A stretch of DNA of 64,000 bases from Sulfuritalea hydrogenivorans sk43H (GTDB lineage Bacteria > Pseudomonadota > Gammaproteobacteria > Burkholderiales > Rhodocyclaceae), in NCBI RefSeq assembly GCF_000828635.1, contig NZ_AP012547.1, positions 3,472,001 to 3,536,000 on the forward strand. Direction: 5' to 3'. This document shows positions 47,579 through 57,257 of this stretch, piece after piece. The first letter of the stretch is position 1. Every line of letters starts with the position of its first letter. The translations under genes and the position numbers were made by a program. A model generated the notes under the pieces. That model ran no database searches. It was not told the origin of the DNA and worked only from the letters and a program-made list of their open reading frames with translations.

Positions 47579-49426
47579 TCAGTCCAGCACGAACTTGCTG
47601 CGCCACTTCTCGTCGGTTTCCACATAGTTCTTCTGTTCGTTCTTGTAAATCACGAAATCTTCCAGAACCAGCACATCCATTTCGGTGCGCATGAAACAGC
47701 GATAGCTGTCCTCGGGGGTACAAACGATAGGTTCGCCGCGCACGTTGAACGAGGTATTCACGATCACCGCGCAACCCGTCTTTTCGAAAAACTTCTCGAT
47801 CAGGCGGTGATAGCGCGGGTTGGTCTCGCGATGGACCGTCTGTACGCGCGCGGAGTAATCGATATGCGTCACCGCTGGAATCGTCGACCGGGGTATGTTC
47901 AACTTTTCGATGCCGAACAATCTTTCGTGCTCCGCGGTCATCGGAATCCTCAGGTCGGCGGCGATGGAAGCAACAATCAGCATGTAGGGGCTGTCTTGGG
48001 CCAGTTCGAAATAGTCGCGGGCTTTCTCCTGCAGCACGCTCGGGGCAAACGGCCGGAAGGACTCGCGCTGCTTGATCTTCAGGTTCATGACCGACTGCAT
48101 CTGCGGGTTGCGCGGATCCCCCAAGATGCTTCTTGCCCCGAGTGCGCGGGGACCGAACTCCATGCGTCCCTGATGCCAACCGACCACCTTGCCCTCCGCC
48201 AGCGCGGTGCTGGCAACATCCAGTAATTGTTCCAGCTCATCGTACTGGTGGAACGTCGCTTTGAGCGCGGACAGGGTGGTACGTACGCTTTCGTTGCTGA
48301 ATTGCGGACCCAGATAGCTGCCCTTCATGCGGTCGCCGGCTGCTGGCCCGGCGTACCGTTCTGCCGCTCTCTCGGCGTAGTAAAAATCCATGGCGGCGCC
48401 CACCGATCCACCGGCATCCCCTGCGGCCGGCTGGATCCACATCCGCTCGAAAATTTTTTGCTGAAGGATGCGGCCGTTACCCACGCAATTGAGCGCCACT
48501 CCGCCCGCCAGACAGAGATTAGCGCTGCCGGTAGCCTGTTTCGCGGTCTGCGCCAGGCGCAGCATGATTTCCTCCGTGACCTCCTGTACCGACCTGGCGA
48601 GGTCCATCTCCCTCTGGGTCAGTTCGCTTTCGGGCTTGCGTGGCGGCCCGCCAAACAGGTCATGGAACTTCTCGCTGGTCATCTTGCTGCCGATGGCGTA
48701 GTCGAAATATTCCATATTCAGGCGAAAAGTGCCGTCCTCCCGGATATCGATCAGCTTTTCCTTGATCAGGGCGACATAGCGTGGACTGCCGTAGGGGGCC
48801 AGCCCCATGACCTTGTACTCGCCGCTATTGACCTTGAAGCCGGTGTAGTAGGTAAAGGCGGAGTAGAGTAGGCCAAGGGAATGGGGAAATTCCACTTGCA
48901 TGATCTGGGTTAGCGATTTGCCTTGCCCATGCCAAATTGAAGTCGTGGCGAACTCCCCGACGCCGTCCATGACCAGAACCGCGGCATCAGAAAACGGCGA
49001 CGGATAGAAAGCACTGGCGGCGTGAGAGCGATGGTGACAAATATTCGAGATTCTCTCCTTGGCAATCTCGCAGCCGAAATGCGCACGGAACTCGTCGCAC
49101 AGCCGCCGCTTCCAGTAAAGCTCTCCGCCGAGCCATTTGGGCAGCACGCGAAAGGAAAAGGGAATGCTGCGGGGAAAATTGTCCAGAATCGTTCTGGCGA
49201 TTCTTTTGAACTTGAGGCTGGGGCTGTCATAAAACACGACCCGATCCACCTGATCCATGCGGATTCCGGCCTGCTCCAGGCAGTAGCGGATCGAATTCGC
49301 GGGAAAACCCGGATCGTGCTTGATTCTCGTGAAGCGCTCCTCCTGGGCGGCGGCCAGCAGGTTGTCGTTTTTCAGGAGCGCGGCGGCGGCATCGTGATAA
49401 CCACCGGATATTCCTAATATATACAT
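47579..49426 (-). CDS. NodU/CmcH-family carbamoyltransferase 1
   Basis: A 615-residue enzyme transferring carbamoyl from carbamoyl phosphate to a hydroxyl via carbamoyl-adenylate. The N-terminal Kae1-like domain has GISGGYHDAAAALL (His11), EERFTRIKHD and HHRSHAASAF (His131/132/135, metal ligands). The C-terminal YrdC-like part carries EFGPRALGARSILGDPR and INTSFNVRGEPIV-type motifs. It probably decorates the repeat unit. A second homologue lies at 54698-56503. Confidence 0.95.
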   Translation of the reverse strand: MYILGISGGYHDAAAALLKNDNLLAAAQEERFTRIKHDPGFPANSIRYCLEQAGIRMDQVDRVVFYDSPSLKFKRIARTILDNFPRSIPFSFRVLPKWLGGELYWKRRLCDEFRAHFGCEIAKERISNICHHRSHAASAFYPSPFSDAAVLVMDGVGEFATTSIWHGQGKSLTQIMQVEFPHSLGLLYSAFTYYTGFKVNSGEYKVMGLAPYGSPRYVALIKEKLIDIREDGTFRLNMEYFDYAIGSKMTSEKFHDLFGGPPRKPESELTQREMDLARSVQEVTEEIMLRLAQTAKQATGSANLCLAGGVALNCVGNGRILQQKIFERMWIQPAAGDAGGSVGAAMDFYYAERAAERYAGPAAGDRMKGSYLGPQFSNESVRTTLSALKATFHQYDELEQLLDVASTALAEGKVVGWHQGRMEFGPRALGARSILGDPRNPQMQSVMNLKIKQRESFRPFAPSVLQEKARDYFELAQDSPYMLIVASIAADLRIPMTAEHERLFGIEKLNIPRSTIPAVTHIDYSARVQTVHRETNPRYHRLIEKFFEKTGCAVIVNTSFNVRGEPIVCTPEDSYRCFMRTEMDVLVLEDFVIYKNEQKNYVETDEKWRSKFVLD

Positions 49427-49457
49427 GTTGGCTCTCGTGTTAATCGGGGTAGCAGCT

Positions 49458-50960
49458 TCATTTTGCCCCCGGCACCTTGCGCAGAATCGCTCCGATCTCG
49501 CCTCTTTGTAACCCGATGAGCTGCGGTACCAGCAGGATCACCACCGCAACGAGAGCGGTATAGACGAACCCGTCCAGGATCAGCCGGGCCAGCCTTGACA
49601 TTGCAAACGTCGATGTCGATGTGGAACTGGCGAGCGAGCATAGCAGGAGGGTCGTGGGCACGATCAACTGGTGAGCGAAAAATTTCCAGAAATTCAATGA
49701 CATCAAACGGACGTTGAACCACAACCCGACATTGACGAAGATGAACTGCGTTAGAACGATCTGCAACGACAGGCCGGCGGCACCCAGACCCATCCCCCCT
49801 GATTCAGTCGGCAGCACCAGCCACAACATTAGCGGCAATCCAGTGAGCGTGCCGACAATGCCGATGTTGCGGTAGAGCCTCGTCTGGCCGGTCGCATAGT
49901 ATACGGAGCCACTCAACTGGCCGTAGGTCTGGTGCATGGGATAAAGCGTCAAGACTGCCATGACCAGCGATCCCTGTTCCCAGGCCGATCCTCCCAGCAG
50001 CCAGACTACGTCTGCGGCATGGCAGGCGATGAACACAGAGAAATAGGCTGCCATCGTATAAGACATCGGAATAGCGCGGCGAAACATCGCCGCCATCCGT
50101 CCCATGTCTTTCAAGTCCCAAGCCACAGCGAATTCACGGGACAGAAGCTGAGTCATGGCACTGGTGAACAGGAAGCACACGGCGCCAACCTGGTAAGCCA
50201 GTCCGAAATATCCTTGTTCAGTGGCCCCCGCTTGGGTCTGAAGTACCCAACGATCCACCAGTACACCCAACGTGCATACTGAAGCATAGGCAAGGAGGGG
50301 GTGCGAGTAGTCCCAGAACTCGCGGGCATAGGCGCGTTGAGGTTGCGCCGGCGGCGTCCCGGCAGGCGCCAGCGCACGGCGCTTCAGCAGGTGGGTCAGC
50401 AACGCAACGGCTAGCAGCAGTGCGGCGATCTGGTAGAGGAAGTAGCCTTCCAGTCGCAGGCCAAAGAGCCAGATGGTCGCCGCCAGCGCTGAGACTGCCA
50501 CCACGCGCGCAGACGCATAGAGCATTTCCCCCCGCACCGTCAGATGCCATGCATCCACCATCTTGCGGGTGATGTCCAGCCACCAAGTGATGACGGCAAA
50601 GCACGCCGCCAGACCGACCAGCATGGGCCCCTCTCCGGGCCATACCCGCTCGCCGAGGGAGGTGCCCGCCAGAAGTGTTGCGCCGCCGATCATCAATAGC
50701 GATGCGCTCAGGAACCATTTTCGGTAGAACACGACCAGTCCCGCGTCGCCCGGTCGTTGCGAGAGGCGGGTGTAGAAGCAGGTTGATGTACCCGCGTCGA
50801 AGTAACCCTTGACCTGCAGGAAGAAGCTGGTGAGGAACTCGTAGCGACCGTAGCTCTCCGGACCCAACGTGCGGGGAACCAGGCCTAGGACCACCATCCC
50901 AGCCACAAGGCTGACCACGTTGCCAGCTAATTTCGATGCGTACTGACGAGCGAATTTCAT
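49458..50960 (-). CDS. MOP-superfamily polysaccharide flippase (Wzx-like)
   Basis: A 500-residue polytopic protein with about 12-14 hydrophobic segments, beginning FARQYASKLAGNVVSLVAGMVVLG and ending with a Lys tail. The layout and location fit Wzx O-antigen/capsule repeat-unit flippases. It complements the WecA-like enzyme (26481-27482) and the Wzy candidate (29700-30890) to form a complete Wzx/Wzy-dependent assembly line. Confidence 0.88.
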   Translation of the reverse strand: MKFARQYASKLAGNVVSLVAGMVVLGLVPRTLGPESYGRYEFLTSFFLQVKGYFDAGTSTCFYTRLSQRPGDAGLVVFYRKWFLSASLLMIGGATLLAGTSLGERVWPGEGPMLVGLAACFAVITWWLDITRKMVDAWHLTVRGEMLYASARVVAVSALAATIWLFGLRLEGYFLYQIAALLLAVALLTHLLKRRALAPAGTPPAQPQRAYAREFWDYSHPLLAYASVCTLGVLVDRWVLQTQAGATEQGYFGLAYQVGAVCFLFTSAMTQLLSREFAVAWDLKDMGRMAAMFRRAIPMSYTMAAYFSVFIACHAADVVWLLGGSAWEQGSLVMAVLTLYPMHQTYGQLSGSVYYATGQTRLYRNIGIVGTLTGLPLMLWLVLPTESGGMGLGAAGLSLQIVLTQFIFVNVGLWFNVRLMSLNFWKFFAHQLIVPTTLLLCSLASSTSTSTFAMSRLARLILDGFVYTALVAVVILLVPQLIGLQRGEIGAILRKVPGAK

Positions 50961-50963
50961 CCG

Positions 50964-52547
50964 CTAGCGTGCTCCATCGAGTACAGCTTCAAATTCGCGC
51001 GCCCACTGTTTTGCCCAGTCCGGCGAAAAATTCGCGTAACACTGAACAAAATCGTGCCGGGCAACTTGAACCTCTGGCTTGCGCCACCAGCCCTCGATGT
51101 CTTGACCCAAACCGGCAATGAAACGCGCGGCATCCTTGCCAGAATGATGCAGAACACCGACCCGTTGCAATGCGTCAATTCCCGCACGGGTCTCGTCACG
51201 ATAAACATAGGCCGCAGGGTTATAGAAAACAACCGTCGGAATATTTAAGCCCAACGTTTCCAACCACGCTGTTCCGAGATAGTTATGCACCACCAGACGG
51301 GATGAGGAATAAGCCGCGAAAGGGCCGAGGCTTTTGTCGAATCTCGCTTCAGGCGCTGCCGCTCGCATTGATTCAACCGCACCCCAACCGTAATCGACAT
51401 TAAACGGGCGAACAACCAGATTCGACCGGTCCGGGTACTCCATGAGAAATTCGCAAGTGTTGCGATGCATGATCTCGATGGTTCCCGGCATCGGCGCGAA
51501 CGTCATCCGGAATGGCATCCGGGGAAGGTCAAGGCAATTCAACAGTATCTGCCCGCTCGATGGCTTGCGCTTGACGGACGGCATTGCCGGGCTAAGTGGA
51601 TGCACGAATGATCCATCGCGCCTCCAGCCCCACGTATAGAATCGATCGGAAACCCGAATCTCATAATTTTCCACAACGAGTTGCGGGTCTAGTCCATACC
51701 CCCCTCCATGTTGGTGATACAGAAGGCGGGTTCCCTCTTGGCGCCATTCGGCCATGAGAATCTGGAAAGTGGGGTGTGCATGCAAAGCATTGGCGCTGTA
51801 TACGGCTTGCGGTCTCGGTAAAGGCAGACTGAGGACAGCCTCACGATAATCCTCAAACCCTTCGAGCAATCCGATCGGAATATATAGGGGCAAGAGAGTC
51901 CCGACAAGTTCCTCAAAATTACGAGGAGGTGTTGGCAACTCTGCAGATCGTCTCTTACGCCAGTTCCAGTTGGCAGTGGCGGCAACCGATATTGGATACG
52001 TCATATCGTCCCGCGCGATCCAGTTCCGCCAACGCCAAAGTGTCCACATAGACTCCTGGCGCGAGCACTTGAAATATGGTTGTGTCAGTAGTACCTTTGG
52101 CTTGCCGGTCGAGATACCTCGCAATATTTTGTGGACACCACGATATCTTCCACCGCTGCTGGTGTAATCCGAGTCCTGAGCAACCGGCCAGCTTTCTGCC
52201 GACCCTCCCTCCAGCAACCGCGCTACCGCGCCACGGAGATGACGATGCCAACCGATGTCTACCGTCATTTGTTGGGCATGCTTTGTACTCTTGACTATCG
52301 GTATCGGATCGGAGTCGGCGGGTATGCTGCCCGCCAATACCTCGCGCCACGCCGTATAGATATTATGTGTGAGATTTTCAAGCCACATTCCCGCGACGAG
52401 GTCATGGTATTCGATCGGGCGCGATACGCCATGAAACTCATCGAGTAGCCGCTTCAGGCGGGCCAGCAACGCGGGCCGCAGACGACTCGTTGCCTCTAGG
52501 CCAGTTGCGACAGCCTCGGCGTCCCAGACGAATGACGGCGAACTCAT
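50964..52547 (-). CDS. LIC12162-type putative surface-glycan transferase
   Basis: A 527-residue protein. It starts SFVWDAEAVATGLEATSR and has an amphipathic helical N-terminal half with LTHNIYTAWREVL. The C-terminal half has LLYHQHGGGYGLDPQLVVENYE near 300, then RLVVHNYLGTAWLETLGLNI and PTVVFYNPAAYVYRDETR, and finally HHSGKDAARFIAGLGQDIEGWW. This matches the unassigned LIC12162-like transferase family. It overlaps nothing but abuts the flippase by three bases. Confidence 0.8.
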   Translation of the reverse strand: MSSPSFVWDAEAVATGLEATSRLRPALLARLKRLLDEFHGVSRPIEYHDLVAGMWLENLTHNIYTAWREVLAGSIPADSDPIPIVKSTKHAQQMTVDIGWHRHLRGAVARLLEGGSAESWPVAQDSDYTSSGGRYRGVHKILRGISTGKPKVLLTQPYFKCSRQESMWTLWRWRNWIARDDMTYPISVAATANWNWRKRRSAELPTPPRNFEELVGTLLPLYIPIGLLEGFEDYREAVLSLPLPRPQAVYSANALHAHPTFQILMAEWRQEGTRLLYHQHGGGYGLDPQLVVENYEIRVSDRFYTWGWRRDGSFVHPLSPAMPSVKRKPSSGQILLNCLDLPRMPFRMTFAPMPGTIEIMHRNTCEFLMEYPDRSNLVVRPFNVDYGWGAVESMRAAAPEARFDKSLGPFAAYSSSRLVVHNYLGTAWLETLGLNIPTVVFYNPAAYVYRDETRAGIDALQRVGVLHHSGKDAARFIAGLGQDIEGWWRKPEVQVARHDFVQCYANFSPDWAKQWAREFEAVLDGAR

Positions 52548-52554
52548 CGACAGC

Positions 52555-53493
52555 TCAAACCTTTCTTACCTGGTAGGCCAAGTAGCAGTTCATCCCGTCG
52601 ATCCGAAAATACTCGTTCGAAAACAGCAGGTAGAAAACTACGAGGTAGGGGTAGCAAATGCTCATCCACAGGAATTTAGCGAAGGTTCTGAGCTGCCCCG
52701 GAAGGAAGCCGAAAAACCTAATTAGTGGCTTGAGAAGCGGTCGGGTCTGGATGTCATAGACCTTCCATGCGAAAGCACTCAACCCGGAATGTCGTGCCTT
52801 GATTTCAAATCCATGGCGCGGGAAAAATCGCTCCCATTCCTCGGGCGATTTTGCGAGCCGGGTGATTTCGTCGTAGCGGCCATTGTCCATCCGGGAAAAA
52901 TAGGCGCCAAACATCCCGGGAAAGGCCTGCGCGAGACGGTGGCAGATGAACGACGGCTTGAACTTGGCGTCGTACAGCAGAATCAGCATGGATCCGCCGG
53001 GCACCAGGACGCGCGCGGCTTCGCGAATCGCCGCTTCGTGGTCGTTCAGCCCGTGAGGGGTGTAGTAGAAAACCTTCGGCACCGAGGCCGACGACAGCGG
53101 AAGTTTCTCGTAAGCCGCCACCTGGCAGTTCTTGGCGAAACCGATTTCCCTGATTTTCTGCACATGGGATTCCTTGGCATCGATCGCCAGCGTGATATCC
53201 GGGCTGCTCAAGGAAACTGCGGGCTGCAACACGTCGGCCCGGTGGCTGTCATAAATGTCCTGCTTGGAAAGATCGGTCAGCAGGTAGCGATCGAACCGGA
53301 GCGGAAAGGATCCGCCGTGCATTACGTAGCTGAACACGCCATCGCCCGACCCGATCTCCACCACCGGCCCGGACCAATCGAGACGGTGGAGAAGGCTGGA
53401 CGTCAGCGTGTCGTTGACCGCGTCGTGGGGTTTCAGAAAATATAGGCTGTGATAGCGCCACAGCCGGGTAAGCACGAACAGCAAATGCTTCAC
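52555..53493 (-). CDS. SAM-dependent methyltransferase with C-terminal membrane-associated segment
   Basis: A 312-residue protein. The class I SAM motif is VVEIGSGDGVFSYVMHG, followed by FYYTPHGLNDHEAAIREAARVLVPGGSMLI. After the methyltransferase domain, two hydrophobic segments (about 250-290) may attach it to the inner membrane. It may methylate a lipid-linked sugar. It overlaps the next methyltransferase gene by four bases. Confidence 0.87.
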   Translation of the reverse strand: MKHLLFVLTRLWRYHSLYFLKPHDAVNDTLTSSLLHRLDWSGPVVEIGSGDGVFSYVMHGGSFPLRFDRYLLTDLSKQDIYDSHRADVLQPAVSLSSPDITLAIDAKESHVQKIREIGFAKNCQVAAYEKLPLSSASVPKVFYYTPHGLNDHEAAIREAARVLVPGGSMLILLYDAKFKPSFICHRLAQAFPGMFGAYFSRMDNGRYDEITRLAKSPEEWERFFPRHGFEIKARHSGLSAFAWKVYDIQTRPLLKPLIRFFGFLPGQLRTFAKFLWMSICYPYLVVFYLLFSNEYFRIDGMNCYLAYQVRKV

Positions 53494-54701
53494 AATGATT
53501 TGTGGAATACCACGTAGCTCGTGCCCAGTCCGTTGTACCCCCTGAACAGCTTCCCGCCGACCTGGCTCAAATCGAAGTCCCGGTTTTCCCGAGCCTTGAG
53601 CACGATCATTTCCAGCACCCTGAGCAGCTCGCCATTCAGGTCAGTCAAGTGTTGATTGATGTAGCCCGATACCTCGCCAACCAGAGTGGCTACGCCGCGT
53701 TCGACATCCTTGAGCTTGTTCCGAACCGCACCAAAAGTTTGATCGCTCGAGTCGCGGGCCTGAAGTATCTCGTTGAGGCCCTGGAACAGCGATTCAATAT
53801 CATTGCCGACTTTCGGCAGTCGCTCGGTCAGTTCGCCAAAGACGGCAGAATCTTCGTCTTGTGCATAAAGCCACCGCAATCGCAGCATTGAAAAATACAG
53901 TTCATAGACTGGCGAATCCTTGGGAATCAGCTTGAAGTAGGGAGAATCCACAACGAATGGCAGGTCGACGTTCGGCCAGCCGGAATAATATTCAAGGCCG
54001 AAGCGCGACGTCCACGAAAGCAGCTTCTGGGTGGATATCCCGATGTAGTGAGGATTGACCAGATAATCATTGATGACGCTGTCGGCAGTGCGGCCGCCAT
54101 ACTTCACCGACCGTTCGATGTGCTCAGCAAAGCAGGCCTTCGCGATGCGAAACACTTCCGCGTCCGACTTGTCCGAGTTGGCCAGTACGATCGCACGATG
54201 CAGCAGGCGCTGGATCAGGCCCGAGTCCTCGATGTAGCCAAGGATGACAAAACCCCCTTTGCGGCTGGCGTCGGCCATCCGGCGCAGCATGTTTTCCTGG
54301 TCCGGCACGTGCGCAATGACGCCGAAACTCGCCGAGATGTCGTAGGCCCCGGATTGAAATGGATAGGCGTCGATGTCGCCGACCGAAAAAACAGTTTGGG
54401 AAGATAGCCCAAACTGCTCCCTCAGGTCGTTCGCCCGCGCAATCGATATATCGTTGAAGTCGAAGCCCTCGACGTTTGCGCCCCAGTTGGCAAGGACAAT
54501 GTCCATTTCGCCGGTGCCGCAGCCGAAATCGATGACCTTCTTCCCGTGAAACAGCTCCGGAGGGAATTTCAGCTTGTGAAAGAAAAGGTTGAACTGGCTT
54601 TGCTGGTACTTGGCGAGTTCATCCTTAGACTCAATGCCTATTTTGGAGGGGCTGACTTTCTGAAATGCGGTCAGTACCTCTTGTTTGAATTCCTTACTCA
54701 T
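53490..54701 (-). CDS. SAM-dependent methyltransferase with long helical C-terminal region
   Basis: A 403-residue protein. The methyltransferase core at about 45-200 has VIDFGCGTGEMDIVLANWGA and ASFGVIAHVPDQENMLRRMA. The C-terminal about 150 residues are helical, probably coiled-coil (SLFQGLNEILQARDSSDQ, NQHLTDLNGELLRVLEMIV), unlike simple sugar methyltransferases, which suggests an oligomerisation or partner-binding region. It overlaps the second carbamoyltransferase gene by four bases. Confidence 0.85.
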   Translation of the reverse strand: MSKEFKQEVLTAFQKVSPSKIGIESKDELAKYQQSQFNLFFHKLKFPPELFHGKKVIDFGCGTGEMDIVLANWGANVEGFDFNDISIARANDLREQFGLSSQTVFSVGDIDAYPFQSGAYDISASFGVIAHVPDQENMLRRMADASRKGGFVILGYIEDSGLIQRLLHRAIVLANSDKSDAEVFRIAKACFAEHIERSVKYGGRTADSVINDYLVNPHYIGISTQKLLSWTSRFGLEYYSGWPNVDLPFVVDSPYFKLIPKDSPVYELYFSMLRLRWLYAQDEDSAVFGELTERLPKVGNDIESLFQGLNEILQARDSSDQTFGAVRNKLKDVERGVATLVGEVSGYINQHLTDLNGELLRVLEMIVLKARENRDFDLSQVGGKLFRGYNGLGTSYVVFHKSL

Positions 54702-56503
54702 GCTCGAACTCTCTTCAGGATCAGATGGTCATTCAGGATTACACCATCGAGACCGCTGTTCTCGAGCACGAATACGGCCTCGGCAGGCGTGTTGACGATG
54801 GGATGTCCGTGCAGATTGAAACTGGTGTTCAACAACGCGCCGCGTCCCGTCAGCGTTTCGAAGGCTTCGAGAATGGAGTAGAGGTCGGGGTTGGTATCCC
54901 GATGCAGGATCTGGGCGCGGGCCGTCCGGTCGGCTGGATGACAGGCTGCGATCATGGCCTCGTAGCCTTCGGCGGTGGTGTCGAAGCCGATGGTCATGTG
55001 GGGCGATTCGAGGTTCTTCGGATTCAACAGGTAGCGATGAACGTACTTGTCCATCATCACAGGGGCGAAGGGCATCCAGAAATCGCGACTCTTGACCGCG
55101 GCGTTGATTTTCTCCTTCACCCTGAGGTCGCTCGGGTCGGCCAGTATCGACCGATTGCCCAGCGAGCGCTGGCCGAATTCCATGCGCCCGGCGCAGCGGG
55201 CGAGTATCTTGCCGTCGCGGAGCAGTTCCGCGATCCGCATGGGTGTGGGCGAAGGTGACACCTGGTACTTCGAGGAATCGAGCCCGGCGATTACTGCAGC
55301 CTCCTGCTCCGGCGTGGCTGACGGGCCAAGGTACAGGTGCGGCAGGGACGCTACGGCGCGAGAATCCCACGGCTTTCCCGCCTCGCGCGCCAAGTCTTCC
55401 GCGAGGCAGATGCCGGCGCTGATGGCCATGGATTCGTCGCTTGCCGAGCCGCCGATGAACAGGTTCTCGACGCCGGGTAGGGCCGCGATCTTGCCCATCG
55501 CCTTGATGTTCATCGCCACCCCGCCGGCGATCACCACCTTGCCGATGCCGAATTTGGCGACAGCGTTCTGCACCCACTCGGTCAGCAAGTCCTCGACCCA
55601 GGTTTGCAGGGCAAAGGCGATGTTGTCGAAGCGCACCCCTTCCAGCCGCTCCCTGAACCAGAAATAGCTGTCGGTCGGCTTCTCCCGCCACTTGAATTCG
55701 ATGCCGTCCACAAAGAGCGTGCTCTTGAAGACGTCAAGCGCCTTCTGGGCGTGCTTCGCCTTGCCGTAGGGCGCCAGCCCCATCACCTTGAACTCATGCT
55801 CGTTCGGCTTCATTCCGAGCAGCAGGGTCATGTAGCGGTAGATACGCCCGATGTTGGCTTCGTTGGTTTCAAAAGCCCGCGTGTACCTGCCGACTTCGTC
55901 AAACACCCCGATCGTTGCGTTCAGGTTGTCACCCAGCCCGTCGATGGTCAGGGCAAGCACCTTTTCGCCGCGCCAAGGCGAGGCGTAATAGGAATATGCG
56001 GCATGGCAGCGGTGATGTTCTATACGCCTCACTTTCGCCACAGGAATGTTCAGGAAATCGGCAACCATCCGTTCACGATCGCGCGCATATTTCTGATTCC
56101 TGTCGGGAGCGTTGAGGTTCTCCTTCCAGTAAGTCGCGGGATACATATCCAGCGTAAGGCGTTCGCCGAAGAGCTCTGTTAACGACGGCAAGGTGGCGCT
56201 CTTGTCCACCAGATAGGGTCGCCAGCGTAGGAGTTGCTCTTTCAGGTAGTCCTCTGTCGTCCATTGGCTGCGCCTGACGACCAGATCATCAAAGGGCGCG
56301 ACAAAGCTCGCGATCGCTACGGCGTCGAGTTCCTCCGGCACGATTCCGGCTTGGTCAAGGCAGTAGCCAATTGCGTTCCGTGGAAACACTTCATCGTTCT
56401 TGAGCCGGGTGAAGCGCTCTTCGTGGGTCGCCGCCGCTACTTTGCCGTCGGTGTATAGGGCGGCGCTGGAGGGAAGATTGAGATACAGGGATAGGATGTT
56501 CAT
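54698..56503 (-). CDS. NodU/CmcH-family carbamoyltransferase 2
   Basis: A 601-residue homologue of the enzyme at 47579-49426. It retains AATHEERFTRLKNDEVFPRN, EHHRCHAAYSYYASPW with metal His residues, the glycine-rich IAGGVAMNIKAMGK, EFGQRSLGNRSILADPS and LLNTSFNLHGHPIV. Its N-terminus (LSLYLNLPSSAALY) differs from copy 1, so the two likely have distinct sugar acceptors and did not arise by very recent duplication. Confidence 0.95.
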   Translation of the reverse strand: MNILSLYLNLPSSAALYTDGKVAAATHEERFTRLKNDEVFPRNAIGYCLDQAGIVPEELDAVAIASFVAPFDDLVVRRSQWTTEDYLKEQLLRWRPYLVDKSATLPSLTELFGERLTLDMYPATYWKENLNAPDRNQKYARDRERMVADFLNIPVAKVRRIEHHRCHAAYSYYASPWRGEKVLALTIDGLGDNLNATIGVFDEVGRYTRAFETNEANIGRIYRYMTLLLGMKPNEHEFKVMGLAPYGKAKHAQKALDVFKSTLFVDGIEFKWREKPTDSYFWFRERLEGVRFDNIAFALQTWVEDLLTEWVQNAVAKFGIGKVVIAGGVAMNIKAMGKIAALPGVENLFIGGSASDESMAISAGICLAEDLAREAGKPWDSRAVASLPHLYLGPSATPEQEAAVIAGLDSSKYQVSPSPTPMRIAELLRDGKILARCAGRMEFGQRSLGNRSILADPSDLRVKEKINAAVKSRDFWMPFAPVMMDKYVHRYLLNPKNLESPHMTIGFDTTAEGYEAMIAACHPADRTARAQILHRDTNPDLYSILEAFETLTGRGALLNTSFNLHGHPIVNTPAEAVFVLENSGLDGVILNDHLILKRVRA

Positions 56504-56539
56504 TGTCGTTTTGAAAAGCAGTCGTTCAGCATTTAGGAA

Positions 56540-57232
56540 TTAATGTGACGCCTTGCGCCCAAGGAAGCGCAGGTACTTGTCCTTCTCGTAGTTGCCGACG
56601 ACTCGATTCGAGTTGATTTCATAGGTCGACGACACATAGATGCTTTCGAAATCCTTCGAAAGAAACTCGGCGATCGAAAACGTCGTCGGGAAGATGTCCG
56701 ATCCGACGAAGCTCGGCCTGTCCGGCACGGACTGCAGCATGTAGATGGCGCCGCCCGGTTTCAGCAATTCCCTGGCCCTGTCGAAGAACTGCCCGGCGTC
56801 GAGTGCCACATACCACAGCACGTCCTTCACGTAGAGCAAATCGAACCTTCCCTGCCAAGGGGAAATATCGTCGCGCAGGATGTCGATGCCGTGAAAGCTC
56901 AGTTGTGGATGGAGCAAACGGGCCCGCGCGGCGGCCTCCGACGAGACGTCGATCCCCGTCACGTCGAGCCCGGCAACAAGCGGCGAAAGTTCGGCATAAA
57001 GCCGGGCCGCAACATAGCCGAGGCCACAGCCCAGATCGCAGATCGAACGGATGCCGAGCTCCGGCAGAAAGTGCTTGAGTATCGCAATGTCCAGGTCGAC
57101 GAACACCTGATTGGCCGTCTTGTCCTGATGCCACGGCACTTCCCTTGAATGACGATACATATCGTCGAATTGCCCCAGCAGTTTGCCGTCCTTGAAGACA
57201 TAGTCATGATAGTCGTCGCTGACCTTGCTCAT
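56540..57232 (-). CDS. SAM-dependent methyltransferase
   Basis: A 230-residue class I methyltransferase. Motif I is ICDLGCGLGYVAARLYAEL, followed by LDVTGIDVSSEAAARAR and FDLLYVKDVLWYVALDAGQFFDRA. It has the single-domain length and no membrane segment, so it is probably a soluble sugar or small-molecule methyltransferase. It lies 36 bases upstream of the second carbamoyltransferase gene. Confidence 0.88.
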   Translation of the reverse strand: MSKVSDDYHDYVFKDGKLLGQFDDMYRHSREVPWHQDKTANQVFVDLDIAILKHFLPELGIRSICDLGCGLGYVAARLYAELSPLVAGLDVTGIDVSSEAAARARLLHPQLSFHGIDILRDDISPWQGRFDLLYVKDVLWYVALDAGQFFDRARELLKPGGAIYMLQSVPDRPSFVGSDIFPTTFSIAEFLSKDFESIYVSSTYEINSNRVVGNYEKDKYLRFLGRKASH

Positions 57233-57257
57233 CGCCTCACCACGTTCCCCGCATCCA

